From Terriglobales bacterium (GTDB taxonomy: Bacteria; Acidobacteriota; Terriglobia; Terriglobales; Acidobacteriaceae), in NCBI GenBank assembly GCA_035651995.1, contig DASRER010000038.1, positions 59,616 through 123,615 of the forward strand: a stretch of DNA of 64,000 bases, written 5' to 3'. The notes beneath the pieces are model-generated. The model did no database searches. It was given only the letters and a program-made list of their open reading frames with translations, and was not told the DNA's origin. Shown piece by piece: positions 24,605 to 34,066 of the stretch; positions within the stretch are counted from its first letter, which is position 1; each line of letters starts with the position of its first letter. The translations under genes were made by a program, and so were the position numbers.

Positions 24605-25804
24605 TTGTCAGCCGCCACACCACCGGTAGCAGCGCCAGCATCCGCCCCCGCAGCCGGCTCGACCGTCCCCACCGACGCCATCGTGACGGCCATGGTGAAC
24701 CACCACAAGGGCATCAGCGACCTGATTTTTTCTCCCGGCCGCCCGCCCCAGGTCGAAGTCAGCGGACATCTGGAGGGCGTCGAAATTCCAGGCGTCGGCA
24801 CGCTTTCCGCCGCCGACACCGAGCGCGTCGCCAACGACCTGATCGGGCAGAACAACATCGCCCGCCAGCAGCTTCGCGAAGAGGGCTCCTGCGACATCTC
24901 CTACAGTGTGACCGGCGTCGCCCGCTTCCGCGTCAACATCTTCCGCCAGCGCACTTCGCACGCCATCGTGATGCGCGTCATCCCCAACAAGATCCCCACG
25001 TTCGAGGAGCTGCGCCTCCCTCCCGTCCTCGCGGAGATCGCCGAGCTGAAAAACGGTGTTGTGCTGGTGACCGGGCCGACCGGCTCCGGCAAGTCGTCCA
25101 CGCTCGCCGCCATCATTGACCTCATCAACCAGAACAAGGCCGAGCACATCATCACGATCGAGGACCCGATCGAGTTCCTCCACCGTCACAAGAAGGCCAC
25201 CATTCACCAGCGCGAGCTGCACAACGACACGCCCAACTTCGCGCTCGCGCTCCGCGCCGCCCTGCGCCAGGCGCCCAAGGTGATCCTGGTCGGCGAGATG
25301 CGCGACCGCGAGACCATCGAGATCGCGCTCACCGCCGCCGAGACCGGCCACCTCGTCTTTTCCACACTGCACACCATCGACGCGTCGAAAACGGTGGAGC
25401 GCATCATCGGCGCCTTCCCCATGTCGGACCAGCACGTCATCCGCCGCCGCCTCGCCGCCGCCATGCGCTTCTTCGTCTCGCAGCGCCTCCTGCCGAAAAT
25501 CGGCGGCGGACGCATTGCCGCCGTCGAAATTCTCAAGGGCACCATGCGCACCAAGGATTACGTGGAAAAAGGCGAAAGCGAGGGCAAAACGCTGCTCGAC
25601 GCCATGCGCGACGGCGGACTCGACGGCATGCAGGACTTCGACACCGTCATCGAGCACTTCATCCGCGAAGGCCTGGTGGAAATGGAAACCGGTCTGCTCT
25701 ACTCCACCAACGCCGGCAATCTCCGCCTCGCCCTGGCCGACTACGCCGAAGAACGCCGCCAGTCACAGCCTGAGAAAAACGGCGAGTTCGAAATCGAGCG
25801 CTGA
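24605..25804 (+). CDS. pilT: PilT-like type IV pilus retraction ATPase
   Basis: The product has 399 residues from TTG 24605 with GGAGA upstream. An N-terminal PAS-like domain (about 20-110) precedes the ATPase core: Walker A GPTGSGKS (about 157-164), Asp box TIEDPIEFLH, Walker B LVGEMRD and the His box STLHT. These define the GspE/PilT superfamily and the PilT branch in particular. PilT hexamers pull pili back at the inner membrane base for twitching. No other pilus gene is in the window, so partners are elsewhere. Whether it is the main PilT or a paralogue (PilU type) cannot be said. Confidence 0.88.
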   Translation: MSAATPPVAAPASAPAAGSTVPTDAIVTAMVNHHKGISDLIFSPGRPPQVEVSGHLEGVEIPGVGTLSAADTERVANDLIGQNNIARQQLREEGSCDISYSVTGVARFRVNIFRQRTSHAIVMRVIPNKIPTFEELRLPPVLAEIAELKNGVVLVTGPTGSGKSSTLAAIIDLINQNKAEHIITIEDPIEFLHRHKKATIHQRELHNDTPNFALALRAALRQAPKVILVGEMRDRETIEIALTAAETGHLVFSTLHTIDASKTVERIIGAFPMSDQHVIRRRLAAAMRFFVSQRLLPKIGGGRIAAVEILKGTMRTKDYVEKGESEGKTLLDAMRDGGLDGMQDFDTVIEHFIREGLVEMETGLLYSTNAGNLRLALADYAEERRQSQPEKNGEFEIER

Positions 25805-25911
25805 AAAACAAACTTGCCACGCATGAAGCCCGGTTCACGCAGGTCGAGAAAGGTCCGTGCCCGTTACCTGAACATCACGCAGGCCAATCCTCGTCATCCG
25901 CGGTGTGGTCC

Positions 25912-26877
25912 TTACTTCCTCTTCACCACGCGCCGCGCCGCCTCGGCGATATAGGGCGCCGTCAGGCCGTACTTCTCCATCAGCTGCTCCGGCGTGCCTG
26001 ACTCGGCATACGTGTTGTTGATGCCCACGAACTCCATCGGCACCGGGCGCGACCTGCCCACGGCGGCGGCCACGCGCGAGCCCAGCCCGCCGTCGAGCAC
26101 GTGCTCCTCTGCGCAGACAATCGCGCCGCACTCGCGCGCCGCCAGCTCCACCGCCGCTTCGTCCAGCGGCTTCAATGTGTGCATGTCGATCACGCGCGCG
26201 GCAATGCCCTCGGCCTCGAGTTCCGCCTGCGCCTGCAGCGAATACCCGACCTCGAACCCGCACGCAATGATGGCAACGTCGCGCCCGCTGCCGTGCACTT
26301 TCGCTTTGCCGATCTCGAACGTGTCGCTCGCGCCGTAGATGATCGGCGCCTTGGCCCGCCCCGTGCGCATGAAGCACGGGCCGTCGTGCTCGGCCATGCG
26401 GTGCACCAGCGCGCGCGCCGCAAACTCATCGGCTGGCGAGAGCACCACGAATCCCGGCAGGGCGCACATCAGCGCGTAGTCTTCAATCGCCATCTGGCTG
26501 GGGCCGTCTTCGCCGATCGAAATGCCGCCGTGCGATCCGCAGAACTTGGCGTTCGTACGCGGATACGCCGCGCCCACGCGCAGCTGGTCGTAGCCCTTGT
26601 CGCAAAGAAACACCGCGAACGACGAAGCGAACGGCAGCTTGCCGCTCAGCGCCAGCCCGCAGGCGATTCCGACCAGGTTCGCCTCGGCGATTCCCACGGT
26701 GAAGAAACGCTCCGGAAATTCCTTGTGGAACTTGTTCGACATCGTGGACTTCGACAGGTCGGCGTCGAGCACGACCATGTTCTTGTTCGCGCGGCCCAGC
26801 TCCACCAGGGCCTGTCCGTAGGCTTCGCGTGTGGCCGCGCCCATCTTCAACTCAAGCTTCGCCGGTGTTGTGCTCAT
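25912..26877 (-). CDS. Transketolase C-terminal subunit (pyrimidine-binding and C domains)
   Basis: The product has 321 residues. It starts with ATREAYGQALVELG and contains FTVGIAEANLVGIACGLALSGKLPFASSFAVFL, the transketolase pyrimidine-binding half with the conserved Glu for TPP activation, then SHGGISIGEDGPSQMAIEDYALM and a C-terminal domain. Together with the N-terminal half encoded just upstream it makes a split transketolase of the pentose phosphate pathway. The two genes are separated by 100 bp that contain short inverted repeats. Confidence 0.93.
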   Translation of the reverse strand: MSTTPAKLELKMGAATREAYGQALVELGRANKNMVVLDADLSKSTMSNKFHKEFPERFFTVGIAEANLVGIACGLALSGKLPFASSFAVFLCDKGYDQLRVGAAYPRTNAKFCGSHGGISIGEDGPSQMAIEDYALMCALPGFVVLSPADEFAARALVHRMAEHDGPCFMRTGRAKAPIIYGASDTFEIGKAKVHGSGRDVAIIACGFEVGYSLQAQAELEAEGIAARVIDMHTLKPLDEAAVELAARECGAIVCAEEHVLDGGLGSRVAAAVGRSRPVPMEFVGINNTYAESGTPEQLMEKYGLTAPYIAEAARRVVKRK

Positions 26878-26977
26878 AATTTGATCGCCGGACTGCCGAA
26901 TTGCCGGACTGCGGAATGGAAAACCGCTGGGCCGGCGCCGTCAATTCGGCGATTCCGCGCTTCGGCAATTCCGCAAT

Positions 26978-27835
26978 TCACTGCAGCTCCTTCAACTGCG
27001 CTTCCAGCTCCTTCACCGCCGCCGTCACCTGCTCCGGCTTGGGCGCCACACCATGCCACTCCGGATTGTTCTCCATGAACGACACGCCCTTGCCCTTCAC
27101 CGTGTGCGCCACCACCGCCGTCGGCTTGCCGCTCTTGCCGCTGCGCGCCTCGCTCAGCGCGCTGATGCACTGCTCCAGGTCATGCCCATCGATTTCGATC
27201 ACCTGCCAGTTGAAGGCCTTGAACTTGTCCACTACCGGCGCGATGTCGAGGATGTCTTTCAGGAACCCGTCGAGCTGCTGCCGGTTGTAATCGAGGATGC
27301 AAGTCAGGTTGGCGAGCTTGTGGAAGCCGCCGTACATCAGCGCCTCCCAGTTCTGTCCTTCCTGGAACTCGCCATCGCCGATCATCACGAACGTGTGGTA
27401 ATCGAGCGCATCCAGCCGCGCCGCCAGCGCCATGCCGATGCCGAAGCTCAGCCCGTTTCCCAGCGAGCCGGTCGACGCCTCCAAAACCGGCAGAAAGCGC
27501 CGGTCCGGATGCCCTTGCAGCGGCGAACCCAGCTTGCGAAGCGTGGGATACAGCGCGCGGTCCATGTATCCGGTCTCCCCCAGCGCGACGTACAGCGCCG
27601 GGCATGCGTGTCCTTTGCTGAGGACGAACCGGTCGCGGTCGCGCCACTTCGGGTTTGCCGGATCGTGCCGCATCACCTTGAAGTAGAGCGCCACCAGCAG
27701 CTCGATTTCGCTCAGCGACCCGCCCGGATGCCCCGAGCCGGCCGCGCCGATCATCTTGATGGTCTCGATGCGCATGCGCGTGGCAATGCGCTTCAACTCG
27801 GTCAGCGACCTGGTTTGCGTGTCCACCGTGGTCAT
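26978..27835 (-). CDS. Transketolase N-terminal subunit (TPP-binding)
   Basis: The product has 285 residues. TPP-binding features are visible: GHPGGSLSEIELLVALYF, SKGHACPALYVALGE, LGNGLSFGIGMALAARLD, and GDGEFQEGQNWEAL followed by CILDYNRQQ (GDG-N thiamine motif). It is the first half of a split transketolase; the second half follows on the same strand. Its ATG overlaps the stop of the upstream GAF gene by 4 bp, so GAF, N and C halves form one operon. Confidence 0.94.
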   Translation of the reverse strand: MTTVDTQTRSLTELKRIATRMRIETIKMIGAAGSGHPGGSLSEIELLVALYFKVMRHDPANPKWRDRDRFVLSKGHACPALYVALGETGYMDRALYPTLRKLGSPLQGHPDRRFLPVLEASTGSLGNGLSFGIGMALAARLDALDYHTFVMIGDGEFQEGQNWEALMYGGFHKLANLTCILDYNRQQLDGFLKDILDIAPVVDKFKAFNWQVIEIDGHDLEQCISALSEARSGKSGKPTAVVAHTVKGKGVSFMENNPEWHGVAPKPEQVTAAVKELEAQLKELQ

Positions 27836-28440
27836 GCGTGCGCTTTTTCTCCTCGGGGAATGCCGGATTCAGGCTTTTCCGATTGCGGCTGCGGCCGCGG
27901 CGTGCTGGCCCGCGGCGCCGGAACTTCCAGCCCGGCATCGCGGCGCGCGCGGCGCACAATGTAGCGTCCGCGCCCGGCCAGGAAGCGGGCCACGTCCGCC
28001 GCCACCTGCTTGGCCAGGATGCGCTCTTCTTCGCCGAAGCCGCCAAGCTGGTCGCTCTCCAGGTCCAAAACGCCGAAAACCTGCGTCCCGAGCCGGATCG
28101 GCGCAACCAACTCCGACTTCACCTCGGCGAAACACTGCACGTAGGTTGCATCGCGGCTCACGTCCGCACTGACCTTCAGCGCGCCCGAAGCTGCCGCCGT
28201 TCCTACGTTCCCGTGACCGAGCTCCATGGCACTGCACGATGTCTGCGGCCCGGCGGCGGCGTACCTCACCGCCTTGTCGCCCAGCACCAGGAAGATCCCA
28301 ACCCAGAAGTAATGCCGCGACTGGTGCAGGATCTCGGCCACCTGTTCCAGCGCCGAAGGCCCCAACGACGTGGGCGAAGCTGCGTCCAGCGCCTGCCGTG
28401 CGCGTGCTGCGACTTCGCGAGTGGAACGATAAGTTTTCAC
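27832..28440 (-). CDS. GAF-domain protein, fRMsr-like
   Basis: The product has 202 residues. Residues about 20-155 form a GAF domain (HYFWVGIFLVLGDKAVRYAAAGP; ELVAPIRLGTQVFGVLDLESD). This order resembles free methionine-R-sulfoxide reductase; two of its usual cysteines have counterparts (QTSC, YVQCF) but the GVCG cysteine reads GNVG, so enzyme activity is uncertain. The last 45 residues are basic and Pro-rich. It is the first gene of the transketolase operon and overlaps it by 4 bp, suggesting a redox-sensing or protective role linked to sugar flux. Confidence 0.8.
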   Translation of the reverse strand: MKTYRSTREVAARARQALDAASPTSLGPSALEQVAEILHQSRHYFWVGIFLVLGDKAVRYAAAGPQTSCSAMELGHGNVGTAAASGALKVSADVSRDATYVQCFAEVKSELVAPIRLGTQVFGVLDLESDQLGGFGEEERILAKQVAADVARFLAGRGRYIVRRARRDAGLEVPAPRASTPRPQPQSEKPESGIPRGEKAHA

Positions 28441-28601
28441 GGGCGAATCCTGGTGAGGGGAACAAGGGCAAGTCTATCTGCGCACCCGGCAGGGGTCAAT
28501 GTGACTGCGGACCATTGCTTGCAATCCGCGTTCATCGTAGGTCCGCAATGGACCGTTGCTTTTCGCTTGAAACTTGAAACCCGAAACTTGAAACTGCCTC
28601 C

Positions 28602-30677
28602 ATGGGCCGCATCCACGTGCTTTCCGAGACGGTCGCCAACAAGATCGCCGCCGGCGAAGTCGTCGAGCGCCCCGCTTCGGTCGTCAAAGAGCTGCTGGAA
28701 AACTCGCTCGACGCCGGCGCCACCCGCGTCCGCGTGCAGGTCGAGGCCGGCGGCAAACGGCTCATCCAGGTCACCGACAACGGCAGCGGCATGCTGCGCG
28801 ACGACGCCCTGCTCGCCTTCGAGCGCCACGCCACGTCCAAAATCAAGAACGCCGACGACCTGCTCGGCATCTCCACGCTCGGCTTCCGCGGCGAGGCCCT
28901 GCCCTCCATCGCATCGGTCTCGCGCCTGCGCCTGGAAACCCGCGCGCCCGAGGAGCCCTCCGGCAGCATCGTCGAGATCGCCGGCGGAAAAATCCTGCGC
29001 GTCGAGGAAGCCGGTTTGCCCCAAGGCACGGCCATCACCGTCCGCGACCTCTTCTTTAATATCCCCGCGCGGCGCAAATTCCTGAAGGCGGAGACGACCG
29101 AGCTTTCGCACATCGCCTCGCTGGTCACGCACTACTCGCTGGCCCATCCGGAGAAGCACTTCGAGCTGCACTCCACCACCGGCGCCATGCTCGTCGCCGC
29201 GCCCGTCGCCTCGCACGCCGAGCGCATCTACCAGATCTTCGGCAAAGACACGCTCGACTCGCTCCTGCCCATCGCCGCCGCGCGCCCCATCGAGCATTCG
29301 GGACTGCCCGCGCCGCCGCCCTGGGCAACAGAAAAACAGCGCGCCGCCTGCGAAGCCGCAACCGGCCTCAGTCGCCGCGAAGACGCCGATCCGGAAGACG
29401 ACGCGCCCGCCGGCTCGCGCTCTCCCGGCGACATTCGCCTGCACGGCTTCGCCTCGAAGCCTGCGATCCAGAAGCTCAACCGGAATTCCATCTTCGTCTT
29501 CGTCAATGGACGCCTCATCCGCGACCGCCTCATCCAGCACGCGCTGACCGAGGCCTATCGCAACATCCTGCCGCCCACCGTTTTTCCCGTCGTGCTGCTC
29601 TTCCTCGAGCTGCCCAACAGCGAAGTGGACGCCAACGTCCACCCCGCCAAGACCGAAGTCCGCTTCCGCCAGCAGAACTTCGTGCACGACTTCGTGCGCG
29701 ACGCCGTGCGCGACACGCTCATGAAGGCCCGGCCGGTGCCGCACTTCACCAGCGAGATCCGCGCGCATCCCACCGCCTCGCAGGCGCTCAGCCCCGGCGC
29801 CCTCCCGCCTTCGGGCTTTTCTTCGGCGGGAGAAGGCGGCTTCGCGCTGCGTCCGCCTGGGCCGCCTCCGATGTCGCAGCGCTTCTCTTTCGACGCCGGG
29901 ACCGCCATCGCCGTCGCGGCCGACGCCTCGCGCGCCGTCGCCACCGTGGACTTTGCCGCGCCCCTCGCCGCCGGCGATCCTGCCGCCGGCGATCCTGCCG
30001 CCGTCACCGCCGCCTTCCCTGCCGAAGCCCACGGCTGCGCGCCGGAAATTGCGCCCGCGCCTGAAGCCGATGTCGAACCCGCTCCCGACGCGCTCGCCCT
30101 CGCCACGCTCAAGCCGCTGGGCCAGGTTCGCGATTCGTTCATTCTCGCGGTGAACGCCGGCGGCCTGTGGATCATCGACCAGCACGTCGCCCACGAGCGC
30201 GTGCTCTTCGAGCGCATCCTGCGGCAGCGCGCCGCCGCCCGCGTCGAGTCGCAGCAGATGCTCATGCCGCTCGTCATCGAGCTCACGCCGGGACAGCAGG
30301 CCGTCTTCGCCGAACTTTCCGGCGAACTCCAGCTCAACGGCTTCGACGTGGAGCCCTTCGGCGCCCGCACCGTCGCCATCAAGACCGCGCCCGCCGGCGT
30401 CGACGCCGCCCAGGTCGAGCGCATGCTCCACGAATTGCTCGACCAGTTCTATCGCGAGGACCAGGCGCTCAACCTGGAGAAGGCGCGCGCCCGCATCGCG
30501 GCTTCCATCGCCTGCCACGCCGCCATCAAGGTCAACATGCCGCTCGAGCAGCAGAAAATGGAGTGGCTGCTCTCCGAACTCGCCAAAACCGAGTGCCCCA
30601 TGAGCTGCCCGCACGGCCGGCCCGTCGTGCTCCGCTATTCGCTCAAGGACATTCAGCGCGCGTTCAAGAGGATCTAG
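28602..30677 (+). CDS. mutL: DNA mismatch repair protein MutL
   Basis: The product has 691 residues. The N-terminal GHKL ATPase is complete: NKIAAGEVVERPASVVKELLENSLDAGA, DNGSGM, and GFRGEALPSI. The linker (about 375-490) is long, Ala/Pro-rich and of low complexity, with a direct repeat GDPAAGDPAA. The C-terminal domain has DQHVAHERVLFE (about 526-537), a near match to the endonuclease motif DQHAx2Ex4E, plus ACHAAIK and CPHGRP near 668, so it is likely the nicking type used by bacteria without MutH. MutS is not in this window. The upstream GAAAC-word repeat (28568-28594) ends 7 bp before the start. Confidence 0.96.
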   Translation: MGRIHVLSETVANKIAAGEVVERPASVVKELLENSLDAGATRVRVQVEAGGKRLIQVTDNGSGMLRDDALLAFERHATSKIKNADDLLGISTLGFRGEALPSIASVSRLRLETRAPEEPSGSIVEIAGGKILRVEEAGLPQGTAITVRDLFFNIPARRKFLKAETTELSHIASLVTHYSLAHPEKHFELHSTTGAMLVAAPVASHAERIYQIFGKDTLDSLLPIAAARPIEHSGLPAPPPWATEKQRAACEAATGLSRREDADPEDDAPAGSRSPGDIRLHGFASKPAIQKLNRNSIFVFVNGRLIRDRLIQHALTEAYRNILPPTVFPVVLLFLELPNSEVDANVHPAKTEVRFRQQNFVHDFVRDAVRDTLMKARPVPHFTSEIRAHPTASQALSPGALPPSGFSSAGEGGFALRPPGPPPMSQRFSFDAGTAIAVAADASRAVATVDFAAPLAAGDPAAGDPAAVTAAFPAEAHGCAPEIAPAPEADVEPAPDALALATLKPLGQVRDSFILAVNAGGLWIIDQHVAHERVLFERILRQRAAARVESQQMLMPLVIELTPGQQAVFAELSGELQLNGFDVEPFGARTVAIKTAPAGVDAAQVERMLHELLDQFYREDQALNLEKARARIAASIACHAAIKVNMPLEQQKMEWLLSELAKTECPMSCPHGRPVVLRYSLKDIQRAFKRI

Positions 30678-30785
30678 TCTCTCAGTCTGTCAGTCGGTCC
30701 GTCCGTCAGCCACTCCCCTTCAGAAGCGTTAGCTGACCGGCTGACAGACTGAGCGACAGACAGACTCTGATAACCTGACATCACC

Positions 30786-31655
30786 TTGCCCCACGACCTC
30801 CACAATCTTCGGCGGGAACGCTGGCGGCTGAACGGACGTCCGCTGTCCGGTTTCGACGACGCGCGCGAGTTCGTTGAGTCGGCAGGGCTGGTGCTCCTCG
30901 CGCCGGCATCGCCGCCCGTCGCGCTGCCGACCATGGTTGGCGCAACGCTTGGCGGCGACGCCCAACTCCCCGACGCGCGCCGCCTACCGACCGACCCTCG
31001 CGGACAGCAGGCCCGCGCCCTGGCCGACGAACTGGTGCGCCGCAAGGCCGCCGTCGAATCCAACATTTTCCCCGACAACGGCGTGCTGGTCGCGCCCTCG
31101 CTCTTCCCCTACTTCTACACGCTGCTGGCTGACCGCGAAGGCGGCGCGCGCCGCGAGCCGCTCTCGCGCCTTGCCGATGCCGCCGGCAAGCTGCTGGAGC
31201 GCGAAGGGCCGCTCACGACCGCGCAGCTGCGGGAAAAACTCGGCGCCGAGGTCTCCACCGCCGCGGTAGACCGCGCCATGACCGAATTGTGGACACGCCT
31301 CCGCGCGCTTCGCATCGGCCGCGCCGCCGACGGCGCGCTCTGGGAGACGCCGCAGCGCTGGCTGCCCGAGGGAACTCGCCAGGGCGCGCACACCTCGGCT
31401 GGCGTGGCGCTGTCCGCGCTCATCTCGCGTTATCTCGATAGCGCCGTCGCGGCCGAGCAATCGGAACTGGAAGACGTCTTCTCGCGCTTCGCGCCGCGCT
31501 CGCGCGTCCGCGAGAGCGTGAACGCGCTGCTGGCTGCGCGCGAACTCAGCCTGCGCAATCTGGGCAAGCACACGCTGCTGGAGATCACGCCCGCGCGCAC
31601 CGCGCCCTCGCTCGAGCGCCGGCCGGCGAAGGAAAGGCCGCCACGACGCGCATGA
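30786..31655 (+). CDS. Winged-helix protein, AlkZ/YcaQ-related
   Basis: The product has 289 residues; TTG 30786 is the likely start. The sequence has RRERWRLNGRPLSGFDDAREFVE, DNGVLVAPSLFPYFYTLLA and a run of winged-helix units (LTTAQLREKLG; VDRAMTELWTRLRALRIG; LEDVFSRFAPRSRVRESVNALLAARELSLRNLG). This pattern recalls AlkZ-related (HTH_42) proteins, some of which are DNA glycosylases that unhook crosslinks. I do not see the QxQ catalytic motif clearly, so glycosylase activity is doubtful. It overlaps cmk by 4 bp and follows mutL, so a repair role is plausible. Confidence 0.65.
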   Translation: MPHDLHNLRRERWRLNGRPLSGFDDAREFVESAGLVLLAPASPPVALPTMVGATLGGDAQLPDARRLPTDPRGQQARALADELVRRKAAVESNIFPDNGVLVAPSLFPYFYTLLADREGGARREPLSRLADAAGKLLEREGPLTTAQLREKLGAEVSTAAVDRAMTELWTRLRALRIGRAADGALWETPQRWLPEGTRQGAHTSAGVALSALISRYLDSAVAAEQSELEDVFSRFAPRSRVRESVNALLAARELSLRNLGKHTLLEITPARTAPSLERRPAKERPPRRA

Positions 31656-32341
31656 GCCCGACCCGTCGCCGTCTTGTCATCGCCATCGACGGGCCCGCGG
31701 GAGCGGGCAAGAGCACCATCGCCGCCCATCTCGCGCGCCGCCTCGGCTACCTCAACATCGAAACCGGCGCCATGTACCGCGCGCTCGCCCTCAAGGCGCT
31801 CGAAACCGGCGCCTCGGTTGACGACGGCGCCGCTCTCCAGGCCCTCGCCAAAAATTCCGACATCAAGCTCGTCCCCGCGCCCGAAGGCAACCGCGTCCTG
31901 CTCGACGGCCGCGATGTCTCCGCGCGCGTGCGCGAGCCCGACGTCACGGCCGCCGCCTCGCGCGTCTCCATGCATCCCGGTGTGCGCGCCTGGATGGTCG
32001 CGCGCCAGCGCGAACTCGGCGCCCAGGGCGGCGTCGTCATGGAAGGCCGCGACATCGGCACGAAAGTTTTCCCCGACGCCGACGTGAAAATCTTCCTCGA
32101 CGCCCACCCGGAAGTCCGCACCGAACGCCGCGTGGTCCAGCAGCGCAACGCGGGCAAGACCGTTTCGCCCGACGCGGTCGCCGCCGAACTCCTCGAACGC
32201 GACCGCCGCGACGCCACCCGCTCGGTCTCGCCTCTGCTTGCCGCTCCCGACGCACACGTCATCGACTCCACCCGGCTGACCGTCGAGCAAGTGATCGCCG
32301 AGGCGGAGCGCATCGTGGGTAAAGCGGTGGATAGTGGATAG
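31652..32341 (+). CDS. cmk: Cytidylate kinase
   Basis: The product has 229 residues. The P-loop IDGPAGAGKST lies at about 11-21, followed by NIETGAMYRALA, GRDVSARVREPDVTAAAS, MVARQRELGAQGGVVMEGRDIGTKVFPDADVKIFL and RDRRDATRSVSPL, all standard for CMP/dCMP kinases. The enzyme phosphorylates CMP and dCMP in the cytosol. It overlaps the winged-helix gene by 4 bp and is the last gene of the mutL-side unit. Confidence 0.96.
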   Translation: MSPTRRRLVIAIDGPAGAGKSTIAAHLARRLGYLNIETGAMYRALALKALETGASVDDGAALQALAKNSDIKLVPAPEGNRVLLDGRDVSARVREPDVTAAASRVSMHPGVRAWMVARQRELGAQGGVVMEGRDIGTKVFPDADVKIFLDAHPEVRTERRVVQQRNAGKTVSPDAVAAELLERDRRDATRSVSPLLAAPDAHVIDSTRLTVEQVIAEAERIVGKAVDSG

Positions 32342-32683
32342 CGAAAAGGTCAGCCCCGACGCGGATGAGTTCAACGTTACGGAGATTCTGGTTTGAGTTC
32401 GAGCCGTCGATGCGGCCGAGCACACGCGGTTACGGCGTGACGGCGTTCGACTGCGACGATGCGCTGGGCCTTTTGCGAAGGTCAGTCTTCACAAGCGGAT
32501 CGCTGCCTCGCGTTCAAAGAGTTGTCGAGGATGTAGACATCCCGCGGCTTGGTCCAAACACGTGTTGCCCAATGTGGGCATTGTCAGCGAACGCGGCATT
32601 TGGTTTCCATTGAACCGGTCGTGCCATGAACAAAAGCCGCGCGACATTCGCGCGGCCCTTTGCCTTCGACGATCCACTAACCA
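32342..32683. other. Intergenic region between convergent genes
   Basis: This 342-bp stretch holds no supported gene; its base composition is lower in GC than the neighbours. It ends with a strong hairpin at 32636-32656. Short words GGATAGTGGATA (near 32330) and CACTATCCAC (near 32684) form an inverted pair at its two edges. The origin of the middle part is unclear. Confidence 0.5.
32636..32656. terminator. Bidirectional terminator hairpin
   Basis: GCCGCGCGA-cat-TCGCGCGGC is a perfect 9-bp stem with a 3-nt loop, preceded by AAAA and followed by CCTTTGCC. It sits between convergent cmk and the DUF4097 gene. Confidence 0.7.
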
Positions 32684-34066
32684 CTATCCACTTTTCCTCA
32701 CGGTTATCCCGCCGTACTCGTTGTTGATCTGCAGCCGCGGCCCGCCGCTGCCCACTGTGCCTTCGGCGGTGGCTTCGCCATGCTCGTTGGTCTGGCGGAC
32801 TCCCGGGAGCTGCGACGTATCAATGTCGCCGCGCCGCGTCTTGGCCTGGATCGAGAACCCGGCATTCGGCGGCACCGTCACCTGGATCTCTCCCTTGCGG
32901 TTGTCAATCTCGATGTTCCCCAGCGGCAGTTTGTTGGCGTGCACCTCGACTTCGCCGTTGGTGTTCTCGATCTTCACGTCGCCGGAAACGTCATCCAGGT
33001 GGATGTCCTTCGACCGCGTGGTCACGCTGAACGGGCCCGCGAATGAACTCACGCGCAGCTCGCCCAGGTCCATGCTCATCTCGCCGTTGAGCGCGCCAAA
33101 GCGCAGGTCGGTGCGCTCGGAGTTGAAGCGGACGCTCTTGGCGATGCTGTTCAGCTTCATCTGTCCGGTAAAGGTGCCGCTCAGGCTCAGCCCGCCGCCC
33201 ACGTTGCGGATGCTGGTATCGCTCACGCGCCCTTCCAGCGAGACATCGCCGGTCACGTTTTCCGCCCGGATATCGCCGCCGCGCATCGTCACCGCCGCGT
33301 CGCCCTTCACGTCTTCCAGCGTCACGTCGCCGCGCGATGTGGCGATCTTCAAATTGCCGTCGCGCCCGCGCACCACCACGTCGCCATGCCGCGTCGCCAG
33401 GTCGAGCGCCGCGTTCCGCGGAATAAAGATTTCCAGGTCGCTGGCCACCGGATGGTCCCCCGCGCCGTTCGTGTTGGCGTTGAGCACCAGCTTCTTGTCG
33501 CCCGGCGTCAGCACCGGCTTGGTCTGGCCGTCGATCTTCTTCGCTTCGTCCTCGCTGCCGGCCACCACGCGCTTGTGGACGACCACCTTGATCTTCGGCT
33601 CCTCCCACGCCGTCACCGTGATGTCGCCGTGGTCCGACATCACCTGCAGCGCCGTACCCGGCGTGAACGCCTGCTCGATCGTGTCGCTATAGCTGTAGCT
33701 GTTGCCGAACAGCGAAACAAAGTCCTGGTCCAGGTCCAGTTCGCTGCCCACCCGTCCCCAGTTCACGCGGTATGCCGACGTCGCGCTCAGCCCGAACAGC
33801 ACCAGGAAAATGAGGAAGCACACGCCGCCGGCGCCTATGCCGGAGGGCGTGTAGCCCTCCTGCCGCGCGCGGAAGTACTCCAGCAGCTTCACCACCCCCC
33901 AGATGATGATCAGCACCGGCCAGTAGTGGGCAAACCAGTAGCCCAGGCTTGGCCACGTGATCAGGCGCATGTTGGCGAGCAAGAACACCACGCCGACGAT
34001 GATCAGCACCACCGGTCCTGCCAGCGAGCGCCGCGGATACGCGCGTATCGGCTGCGGGCTAGACAT
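32684..34066 (-). CDS. DUF4097 beta-helix protein with LiaI/LiaF-like membrane region
   Basis: The product has 460 residues. Residues about 15-110 hold three transmembrane helices (LAGPVVLIIVGVVFLLANM; YWPVLIIIWGVVKLLEYF; GGVCFLIFLVLFGLS) of the DUF5668/LiaF type. Residues about 145-455 are regular beta repeats of the DUF4097 adhesin-like family (DLATRHGDVVVRGRDGNLKIATSRGDVTLEDVKGD and similar), likely a right-handed beta solenoid outside the membrane. It is the last gene of the ECF sigma operon and overlaps the previous one by 8 bp. Related proteins take part in envelope-stress responses; the exact role here is inferred. Confidence 0.88.
   Translation of the reverse strand: MSSPQPIRAYPRRSLAGPVVLIIVGVVFLLANMRLITWPSLGYWFAHYWPVLIIIWGVVKLLEYFRARQEGYTPSGIGAGGVCFLIFLVLFGLSATSAYRVNWGRVGSELDLDQDFVSLFGNSYSYSDTIEQAFTPGTALQVMSDHGDITVTAWEEPKIKVVVHKRVVAGSEDEAKKIDGQTKPVLTPGDKKLVLNANTNGAGDHPVASDLEIFIPRNAALDLATRHGDVVVRGRDGNLKIATSRGDVTLEDVKGDAAVTMRGGDIRAENVTGDVSLEGRVSDTSIRNVGGGLSLSGTFTGQMKLNSIAKSVRFNSERTDLRFGALNGEMSMDLGELRVSSFAGPFSVTTRSKDIHLDDVSGDVKIENTNGEVEVHANKLPLGNIEIDNRKGEIQVTVPPNAGFSIQAKTRRGDIDTSQLPGVRQTNEHGEATAEGTVGSGGPRLQINNEYGGITVRKSG

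Noticed and set aside
32365..32613. 82-codon plus-strand frame in the gap after cmk
   Set aside because: No start signal, no conserved features, composition unlike coding sequence.
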